From Arthrobacter citreus (GTDB lineage Bacteria; Bacillota; Bacilli; Bacillales; Bacillaceae_G): DNA of 64,000 bases. A program made the translations under genes and the position numbers. Below the pieces are notes generated by a model that was not told where the DNA came from, made no database searches, and worked only from the letters and a program-made list of their open reading frames with translations. Shown one piece after another: positions 1 to 8,628 of the stretch (position 1 is the stretch's first letter; every line of letters starts with the position of its first letter). The stretch spans positions 682,001-746,000 of the forward strand of contig CP053688.1 in NCBI GenBank assembly GCA_013200995.1, given 5' to 3'.

Positions 1-1139
1 AAGAGATGTTAGGAAATCATGTTCTAGTTAAAGCGTTTAGTGGTGAAGAGGAATCGACAAAAACATTTGGTCAGTATAATGATGAACTATATAAATCAGC
101 ATGGAGAGCTAATTTTCTATCTGGTCTAATGATTCCAATTACAGCTTTTATTGGAAATATCGGTTATGTTGCTATTTGTATATTAGGTGGTTATTTTACA
201 GCGAACGGTTCAATGACAGTAGGTGGTATTCAAGCTTTTATTCAATATGTAAGATCATTTACACAGCCAATCTCACAAATCGCAAATATTTCAAACATTC
301 TTCAGCAAACTGCAGCGGCAGCAGAAAGAGTATTTGAATTTTTACAAGAAGTAGAAGAAGTACCTGAAGAGACGAATGCAATTTCAATTAAGGAAAATGA
401 AGTCAACAGTCAAGTTCGATTTAATCATGTTGCTTTTGGTTATACACCAGATAAAACGATAATTCATGATTTTAATTTAGTTGTCGAACCTGGGCAGAAA
501 GTTGCCATTGTTGGACCAACTGGAGCAGGAAAATCAACAATTGTTAATTTATTAATGCGTTTTTATGATGTTAATAGTGGAGAAATCTCGATTGGTGGTC
601 ATGACATAAAGAATTACAAACGAGACGAACTAAGGTCATTATTTGGAATGGTTCTTCAAGATACATGGCTATTTAATGGTACTATTTCAGAAAATATCCG
701 ATTTGGAAAACTTGAAGCAAGTGATGAAGATGTCAAAAATGCATCGATTTCTGCTCAAGCTGATCATTTTATTCGTGCTTTACCGGATGGCTATAATATG
801 AAGCTTAACGAAGAAGCAAATAATATTTCACAAGGTCAAAAGCAATTATTAACAATTGCTCGAGCAATTTTGGCAGACCCTGAAATATTAATTTTAGATG
901 AAGCAACGAGTAGTGTTGATACTAGAACTGAAGCTTTAATACAAAAGGCAATGGATAATCTGATGAAGGGAAGAACAAGTTTTGTAATTGCCCATCGATT
1001 ATCGACGATTCGAAATGCAGATTTAATCCTTTGTATGAAGGATGGAGATATTGTTGAACAAGGTACTCATGACGAGTTAATGGAAAAAGAAGGTTTCTAT
1101 GCAAATCTTTATAATAGTCAATTTGAAATAATAAGTTAA
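1..1139 (+). CDS. ABC exporter half-transporter, C-terminal part (5' end outside window)
   Basis: This is the end of a fused membrane/ATPase ABC exporter subunit. The frame is open from the first base, so the N-terminal part of the membrane domain lies outside the window. What remains holds the last transmembrane helices and a complete nucleotide-binding domain. Counting from the Met at position 6, Walker A (GPTGAGKS) is near residues 170-177, the signature reads ISQGQ near 274-278, Walker B (ILILDEATSS) is near 295-303, and the H-loop is IAHRLST. An S-Q-G-Q signature is common in exporters that work as heterodimers, so a partner half may sit just upstream. The substrate cannot be told. A terminator follows. 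Confidence 0.93.
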   Translation, partial: EMLGNHVLVKAFSGEEESTKTFGQYNDELYKSAWRANFLSGLMIPITAFIGNIGYVAICILGGYFTANGSMTVGGIQAFIQYVRSFTQPISQIANISNILQQTAAAAERVFEFLQEVEEVPEETNAISIKENEVNSQVRFNHVAFGYTPDKTIIHDFNLVVEPGQKVAIVGPTGAGKSTIVNLLMRFYDVNSGEISIGGHDIKNYKRDELRSLFGMVLQDTWLFNGTISENIRFGKLEASDEDVKNASISAQADHFIRALPDGYNMKLNEEANNISQGQKQLLTIARAILADPEILILDEATSSVDTRTEALIQKAMDNLMKGRTSFVIAHRLSTIRNADLILCMKDGDIVEQGTHDELMEKEGFYANLYNSQFEIIS

Positions 1140-1148
1140 AAAATATGT

Positions 1149-1190
1149 CCGATAAAATTGAAACTGGTTGATTTTATCGGATTATTTTTT
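1149..1190 (+). terminator. Intrinsic terminator after the ABC exporter gene
   Basis: A perfect 10-bp stem (CCGATAAAAT at 1149-1158 with ATTTTATCGG at 1171-1180) is followed by a T-rich tract. Confidence 0.85.
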
Positions 1191-1225
1191 GTTTTTAAGA
1201 TTTAATACTAAAGGAGAAAGTTTTT

Positions 1226-1753
1226 ATGTTTGATCCAACTGCTTTTGATAATATGAAGGTTATATTAGAAGGGCTTATTTATGATAAAGATTTAGATGGA
1301 GAATATGAAATAATTGATCGAAATGATTATGTTAATCTTTCAAAAATGGATCGACTGTTCTCAATCCAATATAAAAAATTTAGTAAGCTGTCCTATACAA
1401 CAAGTTGTAAAATTACGATGAGTACTACGGCAAGTGATTTATTTAATGAATTAATCAATGGAAATACTGATGTAGGCTGTTTTATAGAATTTGAATTTTT
1501 CCTACCTAAAACAATGGAAATTGAAATTATTCAAAGAAGTCTCCTTTTATTTCAAAATAAAACAAATGAACAATATACGCCGTTTTATAACATTAAACAA
1601 TCCATTTTAGACAAAAATAAGATTGAATCATCTGTAAACATAAAATTTAAAGCAAAAATGACTGAAGATGACTTTGATAAGATAGAAGAATTGGTACATA
1701 TAGCAGAAATAATGTTACAATGGTACGATGAGCAAACATTAAAGGAGATTTAA
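1226..1753 (+). CDS. Hypothetical protein, 175 aa
   Basis: I do not recognise this protein. It has a ribosome binding site (AAAGGAGAAAG) ahead of the ATG and no signal peptide or membrane segment. It is rich in Asp, Glu and Lys with scattered aromatics, as expected for a soluble alpha/beta protein. Its stop codon directly abuts the ATG of the helicase gene, and the helicase ribosome binding site lies inside its last codons, so the two genes are probably co-transcribed and translationally coupled. That is the only functional hint. Confidence 0.75.
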   Translation: MFDPTAFDNMKVILEGLIYDKDLDGEYEIIDRNDYVNLSKMDRLFSIQYKKFSKLSYTTSCKITMSTTASDLFNELINGNTDVGCFIEFEFFLPKTMEIEIIQRSLLLFQNKTNEQYTPFYNIKQSILDKNKIESSVNIKFKAKMTEDDFDKIEELVHIAEIMLQWYDEQTLKEI

Positions 1754-2971
1754 ATGGAACATTTTCAATTACTAGAACAAACAATACTAAAAATAAAAGC
1801 AAATAATATTACGAAATGGACAGCAGTTCAAGAGGAATCAATCCCGGCTATTTTAGAGGGTAATGATGTAATAGCACAATCTCCGACTGGTACTGGTAAG
1901 ACGCTTGCGTATGTTTTACCGTTGATTAATAAAATCGATGAAAAAGAAGAAAACCCACAAGTTGTAATAATGGCCCCGACTCGTGAGCTTGTTATGCAAA
2001 TTTTTCAAGTTGTACAAGACTATACACAAAATACAAATATTAAGACCGCTTCTATAGTTGGAGGAGCAGACGTTAAACGTCAAATCGAAAAATTAAAACA
2101 AAAACCAAAAATTATTGTTGGTTCACCTGGACGAATCTCCCAATTAATTAAACAAAAAAAATTAAAAATGCATTGTGTTAAAACAATCGTATTTGATGAA
2201 GTAGATGAATTAATTAAAACGGATGATCAAAAAGACTTACCACAAATCGTCAAAGCTACAATGAAAGATCGCCAGCTGTTATTTTTATCTGCAACAATCA
2301 CTCCTGGGGCAATGAAATTTGCAAAGGAAACAAGTTCAAATTTAAAAGAAATATCGATTGAACAAAGCTTAGAGGGTAATATCATCCATGGCTATATTCC
2401 ATGTGAAGAAAGAGAAAAATTAGAGTTACTTAGAAGAATTGGTTCTGTTCAAAATATGAAAGCACTTGTATTTAGTAATGAGCCATTTAAACTTGAAGGT
2501 TACGCATCTAAATTAAACTTTAGAGGAGTTAAAACAGCGGTTCTTCATTCGAAACTAGGGAAAATGGAAAGAAGCCGAGTTTTAAAAGACCTTCAAACTG
2601 GTAAAATCACTTTACTATTTTCAACAGATGTAGCAGCGCGTGGTATTGATTTACAAGATTTACCATACGTCATTACACTTGATGTGCCAGAAAAAGTTGA
2701 ACAGTATACTCATCGAAGTGGTCGTGTCGGAAGAATGGGTAAACAAGGTACTGTTATTAACTTAACAACACCTCGTGAGAAAAAGCATTTATTTACCCTT
2801 AGAGGAACTCAAAAATTGTATTTTGAACAACTAATGGTATCGCATGGTGAAGTACAAAAATACGTAATGAAAGAGAACTCAACTGACGAAAAAAGAACGA
2901 AACCTACTTCAAATCCAACTAAAAAAGCTGATTCAAGTAAAAAGAAACCAGTGAAAAAATTTAAAAAATAA
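1754..2971 (+). CDS. DEAD-box-type ATP-dependent RNA helicase (YfmL-like)
   Basis: This is a two-domain RNA helicase of 405 residues. The Q-motif region (FQLLEQ, WTAVQEESIP) is followed by motif I SPTGTGKT near residues 43-50, motif Ia PTREL, motif Ib SPGR, motif II near 148-151, motif III SAT near 179-181, ARGIDL near 295 and HRSGRVGRMG near 320. Motif II reads DEVD instead of DEAD, a tolerated variant. The tail from about residue 370 is Lys-rich and disordered, probably for RNA contact. Length and motifs resemble B. subtilis YfmL, implicated in ribosome assembly, and a YfmR-type gene lies nearby. The exact orthology is inferred. Confidence 0.92.
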   Translation: MEHFQLLEQTILKIKANNITKWTAVQEESIPAILEGNDVIAQSPTGTGKTLAYVLPLINKIDEKEENPQVVIMAPTRELVMQIFQVVQDYTQNTNIKTASIVGGADVKRQIEKLKQKPKIIVGSPGRISQLIKQKKLKMHCVKTIVFDEVDELIKTDDQKDLPQIVKATMKDRQLLFLSATITPGAMKFAKETSSNLKEISIEQSLEGNIIHGYIPCEEREKLELLRRIGSVQNMKALVFSNEPFKLEGYASKLNFRGVKTAVLHSKLGKMERSRVLKDLQTGKITLLFSTDVAARGIDLQDLPYVITLDVPEKVEQYTHRSGRVGRMGKQGTVINLTTPREKKHLFTLRGTQKLYFEQLMVSHGEVQKYVMKENSTDEKRTKPTSNPTKKADSSKKKPVKKFKK

Positions 2972-2978
2972 ATTAAAA

Positions 2979-3005
2979 ACTTCAGCTAAACGGCTGAAGT
3001 TTTTT
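2979..3005 (+). terminator. Intrinsic terminator after the helicase gene
   Basis: An 8-bp stem ACTTCAGC/GCTGAAGT with a TAAACG loop is followed by a T-run. Repeat copy A begins immediately after it. Confidence 0.88.
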
Positions 3006-3492
3006 AGTGTATTGAAATATAAAATAGACAATAGATAATATGTTACTAAGCGATCTATTTGATATTAAATTTCTTTTAAAGTGACGTTATTTAATTGTTT
3101 TAATCGGTTTTTATTTTGTGCAATGCAAACATGCTTTAGTAATGGATATTATCTAGAATGTAGAGATGTTAATCGTTTGAAGAAGAACTTCAACTATTGG
3201 TCTTTATGTAAACGATTTATCAATATTAGAAAAATAACCGAGTATTAGTTTCTACTTTTCTCTAAGTGAAAAGGATTGTTAAGTTGCTTTATTGTATGCT
3301 TCTTTTTTTAAAGTAGTTGATTGGAACGGAGGGGTTCTCGACTCCTATGGGAGATGCGGGAAGGCTGAGACCCCGGAGGCAAAGCCGAGGAGGCTCAGGT
3401 CTCGCCCCATGGAAAGCAAGAATCCTGTAGTGGAAATCAGCCACATACCTCTTTCTTTACATAGGAAAAATTATTGGTTGACAAGTTTTTTT
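3001..3492 (+). repeat. Dispersed intergenic repeat, copy A (core 3314-3446)
   Basis: The GC-richer core starts near GTTGATTGGAACGG and ends near TGTAGTGGAAATCAGCCAC. It is about 80 percent identical by eye to a second core at 18279-18408, and a truncated copy lies inverted at 27540-27662. The ends are complementary (GTTGATT against AATCAGCC or AATCAAC), and the interior GGCTGAGACC can pair with GGCTCAGGTCTC, so the transcript could fold into a long structure. Similarity to copy B extends outside the core on both sides, for example TGTTACTAAG near 3041 and 18210. Elements of this look recur in Bacillaceae intergenic regions, from memory. No protein is encoded; the reading frame across it is incidental. 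Confidence 0.8.
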
Positions 3493-3495
3493 CAT

Positions 3496-4443
3496 TTATG
3501 CATTTCCATCCATAGCAAGTACTAATCCCATAGCTGAAACTTCTAAATCCAATTTAATAATCTGGAAAACAGGATGACTCTCATTTATATTTTTATTTTG
3601 AAGATCTTGTTTTACTTCTTTAAATAATGAATCTGATAAAATCCTACTTTTCACATAAAAAGGCTTATCTTTATTTTCTTCAATCGTAGATGTAGTTAGG
3701 TCTATAAAACGATCTAAATATACTTTTAAAGACTCATAAACGAATTTAGTATCTCTAGTTAATCCATAATGACCGAAGCAAATAGCTTCTGGCTTAAATG
3801 CTTGAATTTTTCTAGATGAATCAAGTGTTGCTTCGTATGAAAACTGATTAGGAGATGTTGATGGTAAAATAAAAGTACCTATTTCCTGTTGAAGCTGTGG
3901 ATAATAGATCCCTAATGTGTCACCTGTATACATAAATTTACTAGTAGAATCAAAAATTGAAATATGGTGATTAGCATGACCAGGAGTAAATAAAAATGTT
4001 AGTTTACGGTTATTACCAATAACAAGCTCCTCGCCATCGGCTACTTGATAAATTTGAGAAGACTTAATTGGAAGAATAGGATTAAAAAATCGATCAAAAT
4101 CTTCTCCATATACTTGTTTTGCACTTGCAATTAATTTTGTTGGATCTTCCAAATGTCTTGCGCCTTTAGGATGTACATAAAGCGTTGCATTAGGGCATTT
4201 TTCCATTAATACACCAGCGCCACCTGAGTGATCCAAATGAATATGTGTTACGATTACATTTTTTATCTTGTCAAATGAAATTTGTAACTCTTTTAACCCT
4301 GCCACTAAATGCTCATGAGAAGGAGTTGCACTAGTTTCAATGATTGTAATATCTTCATCTAAAATAACATAGCAACCTGTTCGTTCTGGAAATGATAAAT
4401 CATATAAATCAATTAAATATGTATTAAAGCCTAAATCTTGCAT
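3496..4443 (-). CDS. MBL-fold metallo-hydrolase
   Basis: This 315-residue cytoplasmic metallo-beta-lactamase-fold hydrolase has the metal motif THIHLDHSGG at residues 66-75 (His67, His69, Asp71, His72). Further metal ligands are offered by FTPGHANHH, YTGDTLG and CFGHYG. The extended C-terminal region after the MBL core (about residues 225-315) is helical. The substrate is unknown; candidates from the wider family are thioesters, lactones and glyoxalase II-like substrates. It is a single gene with a good ribosome binding site (ACGGAGGTAAG), and its 3' end runs right up to repeat copy A. Confidence 0.88.
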   Translation of the reverse strand: MQDLGFNTYLIDLYDLSFPERTGCYVILDEDITIIETSATPSHEHLVAGLKELQISFDKIKNVIVTHIHLDHSGGAGVLMEKCPNATLYVHPKGARHLEDPTKLIASAKQVYGEDFDRFFNPILPIKSSQIYQVADGEELVIGNNRKLTFLFTPGHANHHISIFDSTSKFMYTGDTLGIYYPQLQQEIGTFILPSTSPNQFSYEATLDSSRKIQAFKPEAICFGHYGLTRDTKFVYESLKVYLDRFIDLTTSTIEENKDKPFYVKSRILSDSLFKEVKQDLQNKNINESHPVFQIIKLDLEVSAMGLVLAMDGNA

Positions 4444-4614
4444 ACTCTTACCTCCGTTCTTTTCTAAAAAGGTGAAGAAATAAATTGGTTTAATTTAACG
4501 ATCATTTTAATTTTAATACGATTGAAGAATTTTTTCAAAATATAGTATTTAAGATTAGACTTTTTGATGGAAAATACTTACTATAAAATTATATGGAAGC
4601 AGGAGGAATGTAAA

Positions 4615-5097
4615 ATGGGTATTTATGATTTTCAAGTAAAAGATAGCAAAGGCGAAACAGTTTCACTTTCTGATTATAAAGATCAAGTCATTATTGTTGT
4701 AAATACTGCAAGTGCTTGTGGATATACTCCTCAATATAAAGATTTACAAGCATTATATGAAGAATATAAAGAACAAGGTTTAGTTATTCTAGGTTTTCCA
4801 TGCAATCAATTTATGAATCAAGAACCAGGTTCAAACGAAGAAATTCAAAGTTTTTGTGAATTAAATTATGGTGTGTCATTCCCTGTTTTTGGTAAAATTG
4901 AAGTAAATGGAGATAAAGCAGATCCATTATTTAAATATTTAAGTTCAGAAGCTCCGGGCATTATGGGATTAAAATCAATTAAATGGAATTTTACAAAATT
5001 TATTATTGATAAAAACGGTAAAGTAATCGAACGCTTTGCACCACAAACAAATCCTCAAGAGCTAAGACCGACACTCGAGAAATTATTGAAAGCTTAA
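4615..5097 (+). CDS. bsaA: Glutathione peroxidase family thiol peroxidase, Cys type
   Basis: The 160-residue thioredoxin-fold peroxidase reduces hydroperoxides. The peroxidatic Cys35 lies in [11 protein letters not shown], where selenoproteins carry Sec. Gln65 (FPCNQF) and the Trp of KWNFTKF complete the usual catalytic site, and Cys81 is the likely resolving Cys, which implies recycling by thioredoxin. I chose ATG 4615 because AGGAGG precedes it at the right distance; an in-frame extension to 4564 adds 17 residues that the family lacks and has no ribosome binding site. In B. subtilis the homologue is bsaA, close to ypgQ and ypgR as here. Confidence 0.94.
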   Translation: MGIYDFQVKDSKGETVSLSDYKDQVIIVVNTASACGYTPQYKDLQALYEEYKEQGLVILGFPCNQFMNQEPGSNEEIQSFCELNYGVSFPVFGKIEVNGDKADPLFKYLSSEAPGIMGLKSIKWNFTKFIIDKNGKVIERFAPQTNPQELRPTLEKLLKA

Positions 5098-5142
5098 ACT
5101 TGTGAAAAGATTTAAGGAGATTATATTGGATTTTGCCAATAG

Positions 5143-5175
5143 AAAAAACCTTCATTTGAAATGAAGGTTTTTTTT
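5143..5175 (+). terminator. Intrinsic terminator after bsaA
   Basis: The stem AACCTTCAT/ATGAAGGTT is flanked by an A-run and a long T-run, so it could act in both directions. Confidence 0.88.
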
Positions 5176-5350
5176 ACATAGTAAGTAAGAAAAAATAAAT
5201 TGTTAAATGTGATTGGGCATCGCTTGGTCTGCTCAGTCAATGCCTTCTTTCGCACTTCTCTTCTGATAGTTGATTTTTAAGAAGTCATTTTGAATTCTGT
5301 AGGTAAATCGTGTTTGATCGTAACGCATGCCAGATTTGAATAAGAGTCCT
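5176..5350. other. Gene-free stretch between bsaA and ypgQ
   Basis: I see no coding frame or known RNA here. The base composition is slightly GC-richer than the surrounding spacers (for example GGGCATCGCTTGGTCTGCTC near 5215), which could be a decayed gene or mobile fragment, but I cannot identify it. Confidence 0.4.
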
Positions 5351-5379
5351 AAAGGTTGTCTAAATCGACAACCTTTTTA
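5351..5379 (+). terminator. Stand-alone hairpin terminator
   Basis: A perfect 10-bp stem AAAGGTTGTC/GACAACCTTT with a 6-nt loop and short T-run. No gene ends just before it, so it may shield ypgQ from upstream transcription. Confidence 0.7.
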
Positions 5380-5487
5380 AAGTTCAAAAACAAGCTGACC
5401 CTATTTTTTAATCTAAACGTACTCTATTAATGTTTTACCGACAAAAAATGATATAATATCACTAGTCAATCTTTGGAGGTAAGTAGT

Positions 5488-6132
5488 ATGAAACAGCAAG
5501 AAATTATTATACAAATAGAAAACTATGTCCGAAGTCTTCATCAAGGTGATAGTAGTGGGCATGATTGGTATCATATTGACCGAGTTAGAAACTTAGCTGT
5601 CCATATTGCGCGAAAAGAAAATGCAAATCAATTTATTGTAGAGTGTGCTGCATTAGTACATGATGTGATTGATGATAAATTACATGACAATCTTGAAGCA
5701 CAAAAAGCCCAGTTAGAATCTTTTCTAAATGAACGATTAAATAGTAAAGATGTAAATGAAATAATGTACATAGTTGAAAATATTTCGTATAAAGGTGGAA
5801 ATGGAGTTATTCCTACATCAATTGAAGGTAAAATTGTCCAAGATGCAGATCGTTTGGATGCAATTGGTGCAATAGGGGTAGCTAGAACTTTTGCGTACGG
5901 TGGGAAAAAAAGCAGAAGTATGTTCAACCCTGAATTTAAAATAAGAGAGAACATGACAATCGAAGAATATAGAAGTGATCAAAGTTCATCAATGCATCAT
6001 TTCTATGAAAAAATACTGAAACTTAAAGATTTAATGAATACAGAGGCAGCGTTAGAGTTAGCCGAAGAAAGACATCAATTTGTAGAAAAATTCATTGGCG
6101 AATTTATGAAAGAGTGGAATTTTAAAATATGA
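5488..6132 (+). CDS. ypgQ: HD-domain phosphohydrolase (YpgQ-like)
   Basis: This is a 214-residue metal-dependent phosphohydrolase of the HD superfamily. The metal ligands are visible as His29 (WYHID), the His58-Asp59 pair (LVHDVIDDK) and an Asp near residue 128 in VQDADRLDAIGAIG, a segment typical of the YpgQ/YedJ group. Homologues hydrolyse nucleotide triphosphates in vitro. ATG 5488 is preferred because GGAGGT sits 7 nt upstream; an in-frame TTG at 5473 overlaps that site. A TATAAT at 5452-5457 may be the -10 of its promoter. The gene overlaps the ABC-F gene by 4 nt (ATGA), so they are coupled. Confidence 0.9.
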   Translation: MKQQEIIIQIENYVRSLHQGDSSGHDWYHIDRVRNLAVHIARKENANQFIVECAALVHDVIDDKLHDNLEAQKAQLESFLNERLNSKDVNEIMYIVENISYKGGNGVIPTSIEGKIVQDADRLDAIGAIGVARTFAYGGKKSRSMFNPEFKIRENMTIEEYRSDQSSSMHHFYEKILKLKDLMNTEAALELAEERHQFVEKFIGEFMKEWNFKI

Positions 6133-8018
6133 AGATTTTAAGTGTAGAAAATTTAATTAAAACGTATGGAGAAAAGAGTTTATTTAATGAAATTTCATTC
6201 ACCGTAAGTGAAGGGCAAAAAATTGGATTATTAGGTATAAACGGAACAGGTAAATCAAGCTTATTAAAGATCATAGCTGGTGAAGAAGCTGCAGATGATG
6301 GCAAAATCACTACTCCAAAGGATTATGTAATCAGTTATTTGCCACAGCATGAAGATTTTGATAAAAAACAAACGATTCTTGAAGCAGTTTTTGAGAGCGA
6401 AGACAAAGTAATGGTTTTAGTAAAATCTTATGAGAAAACATTACAAGCTCTTCAAGTAGATCCAGCAAACCAAGGATTACAAAATGAGTTATTAAAATTA
6501 CAAGCTGATATGGATTCATTAAATGGGTGGGATCTTGAAGCTAATGCTAAAACTATTTTAACTAAGTTAGGTTTATCAAATTTAAACTTAGATGTAACTC
6601 TACTTTCTGGTGGTCAGAAAAAAAGGGTAGCTTTAGCAAAAGCATTAATACATCCGTGTGATTTATTAATTTTAGATGAGCCTACGAACCATTTGGACTA
6701 TGAATGTATAGTATTTTTACAAGAGTACATAAAAAGACTTCAAAATGCAGTACTATTCGTAACACATGATCGTTATTTCTTAGATGAAGTTACTACTGCA
6801 TTATTAGAACTATCAAATGGGAATATTTATCGATACGAAGGTAACTATCAGTATTATATTGAACAAAGAGCTTCTCGAGAAGAGCAAGAAGCAGCTACAA
6901 ATGAAAAAAGAAACAACTTATTTAGACGAGAATTAGCTTGGATGCGTAGAGGTGCTAAAGCCCGAACGACAAAGCAAAAAGCTCGTATTCAGCGTTTTGA
7001 AGATCTTTCAGGTAAATTGAATAACCAAGAAAAAGTTGAAATGGAAATGAATTTTCAACAAACTCGTTTAGGAAAAAAAGTTGTTGAGTTTAAAGATGTA
7101 AGTAAAGCATTTAATGAAAAGAAAATTTTAGATAATTTTAATTTACTTTTACTTCAAACTGATCGAATTGGCATTATTGGTGAAAATGGAGCTGGTAAGA
7201 CAACTTTGTTAAAAATGCTAGTTGGAGATGAACAAGTTGATTCAGGCGAAATTGAAGTTGGGCAAACAGTTAAAGTAGCGTACTATACACAAATACAAGA
7301 AATAATGAATCCAACTATGAGAATGATTGATTATATTAAGGAAGAAGCAGAAATCATCCATACACCAGATGGAAAAACAATTTCAGCTTCTCAAATGCTT
7401 GAAACATTCTTATTCCCAACTCAATCACACGGAGTTCAATTAGGTAAACTTTCAGGCGGTGAGAAAAGAAGACTCTACTTATTAAAGCTATTAATGACTG
7501 CTCCAAACTTACTATTACTAGATGAGCCAACAAATGATTTAGATATTGATACTTTAACGGTTTTAGAGGATTATATTGAGAATTTTAGTGGCGTAGTCGT
7601 GACTGTATCACATGATCGTTATTTCTTAGATAAAGTTACAAATAAATTATTAATCTTTGAAGGTGAAGGAAAAGTATCATCTACTTTAGAAAGTTATACA
7701 GAATATTTAGAACGTCAATCAGTCGAAAAGCGTGAAGTCGAGTTAGAAAAAGTAGCGGTTGAAAAACCTGTATATCAAAAAGAGCAAAAGAAAAAACGAT
7801 TAACTTATCAAGAGCAAAAAGAATGGGAAAGTATTGAGTCAGATATCGAGAAGCTAGAGAATGAAATTGAAAAACTAAATGAAGACTTACAAGCAGTCGG
7901 CTCTGATTTTGATGAAGCTTTTAAGCTTTCTAAACAGATTGAAGACAAAGAAGGATTATTAGAGGAAAAAATGGAACGTTGGTCAGTTTTAAGTGACCTT
8001 GTTGAAAGTTTAAAGTAA
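6129..8018 (+). CDS. yfmR: ABC-F family ribosome-associated ATPase (YfmR/Uup type)
   Basis: The 629-residue protein carries two ABC ATPase domains and no membrane segment, so it is a translation factor rather than a transporter. Domain 1 has GINGTGKS, LSGGQKKR and LLILDEPTNHLD; domain 2 has GENGAGKT, LSGGEKRR and LLLLDEPTNDLD. Between them lies the P-site tRNA interaction linker, recognisable as RRELAWMRRGAKARTTKQ. The last 70 residues form an acidic coiled coil. This layout and length fit B. subtilis YfmR, which helps ribosomes stalled at proline stretches. Its 4-nt overlap with the HD hydrolase gene indicates an operon. Confidence 0.93.
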   Translation: MKILSVENLIKTYGEKSLFNEISFTVSEGQKIGLLGINGTGKSSLLKIIAGEEAADDGKITTPKDYVISYLPQHEDFDKKQTILEAVFESEDKVMVLVKSYEKTLQALQVDPANQGLQNELLKLQADMDSLNGWDLEANAKTILTKLGLSNLNLDVTLLSGGQKKRVALAKALIHPCDLLILDEPTNHLDYECIVFLQEYIKRLQNAVLFVTHDRYFLDEVTTALLELSNGNIYRYEGNYQYYIEQRASREEQEAATNEKRNNLFRRELAWMRRGAKARTTKQKARIQRFEDLSGKLNNQEKVEMEMNFQQTRLGKKVVEFKDVSKAFNEKKILDNFNLLLLQTDRIGIIGENGAGKTTLLKMLVGDEQVDSGEIEVGQTVKVAYYTQIQEIMNPTMRMIDYIKEEAEIIHTPDGKTISASQMLETFLFPTQSHGVQLGKLSGGEKRRLYLLKLLMTAPNLLLLDEPTNDLDIDTLTVLEDYIENFSGVVVTVSHDRYFLDKVTNKLLIFEGEGKVSSTLESYTEYLERQSVEKREVELEKVAVEKPVYQKEQKKKRLTYQEQKEWESIESDIEKLENEIEKLNEDLQAVGSDFDEAFKLSKQIEDKEGLLEEKMERWSVLSDLVESLK

Positions 8019-8183
8019 AGTATTAATTTTGAGTATTTAGCAATAAATCCGGCCAAATATTAAATATCTATTTAGCATATATTGAATTCTTTAACTGAAA
8101 AGGGTATTGAAAATACTATTTTCCTTTTTTTACGAACGTACAAATATTTTGTATTGTAGAAAAAAATAAAGGAGATGGTAATA

Positions 8184-8573
8184 ATGATCAATAATGTTGT
8201 ATTAGTAGGTAGATTAACGAAAGAACCGGTTTTACAAACAACAGCGAATGGTAGAAAAACAACTTTTATTAATATTGCTACAAATGTTTATTCAGACTAT
8301 CTGAAAAAAACAAGAACGAATTATGTATCAGTAAAATTATGGGGTCCTATTGCCGAATATGCTACTAAAAAAGCAAAAAAAGGTATGGAAGTCTCAATTG
8401 AAGGAATTATTAAAACGTCAAGTTATGTAAAGGAATCTGAAAGACCTATTTATGTGACTGAAATCATAGTTGAGAAATTTCACCTTTTTACTCGTCAATC
8501 TGAAGAGTTAACTCACAATGTAGCGGAATCAAATGCAAATGATTTTGAGCAATTCGTGAAAGCATTACAATAG
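8184..8573 (+). CDS. ssbB: Single-stranded DNA-binding protein, short SsbB-like form
   Basis: This 129-residue OB-fold protein starts MINNVVLVGRLTKEPVL and continues through FINIATN and YVSVKLWG, the standard SSB core. The tail is short and lacks the acidic DDDIPF tip that recruits partner proteins, unlike the replicative SsbA; this points to an SsbB/YwpH-type competence-associated SSB. ATG 8184 is chosen over the in-frame ATG at 8175, which overlaps the GGAGA ribosome binding site. It has its own spacer on both sides and appears monocistronic. The symbol rests on the missing tip only. Confidence 0.85.
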   Translation: MINNVVLVGRLTKEPVLQTTANGRKTTFINIATNVYSDYLKKTRTNYVSVKLWGPIAEYATKKAKKGMEVSIEGIIKTSSYVKESERPIYVTEIIVEKFHLFTRQSEELTHNVAESNANDFEQFVKALQ

Positions 8574-8628
8574 TGAGTTTCTCCTCTTTTTGATAAAATG
8601 AATTAAATAACAAGAAGAGGAGTTAAAA

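Noticed and set aside
3292..3525. Open frame of 77 codons across repeat copy A
   Set aside because: It lies within the structured repeat, has no ribosome binding site, and the equivalent frame in copy B has a different protein sequence.
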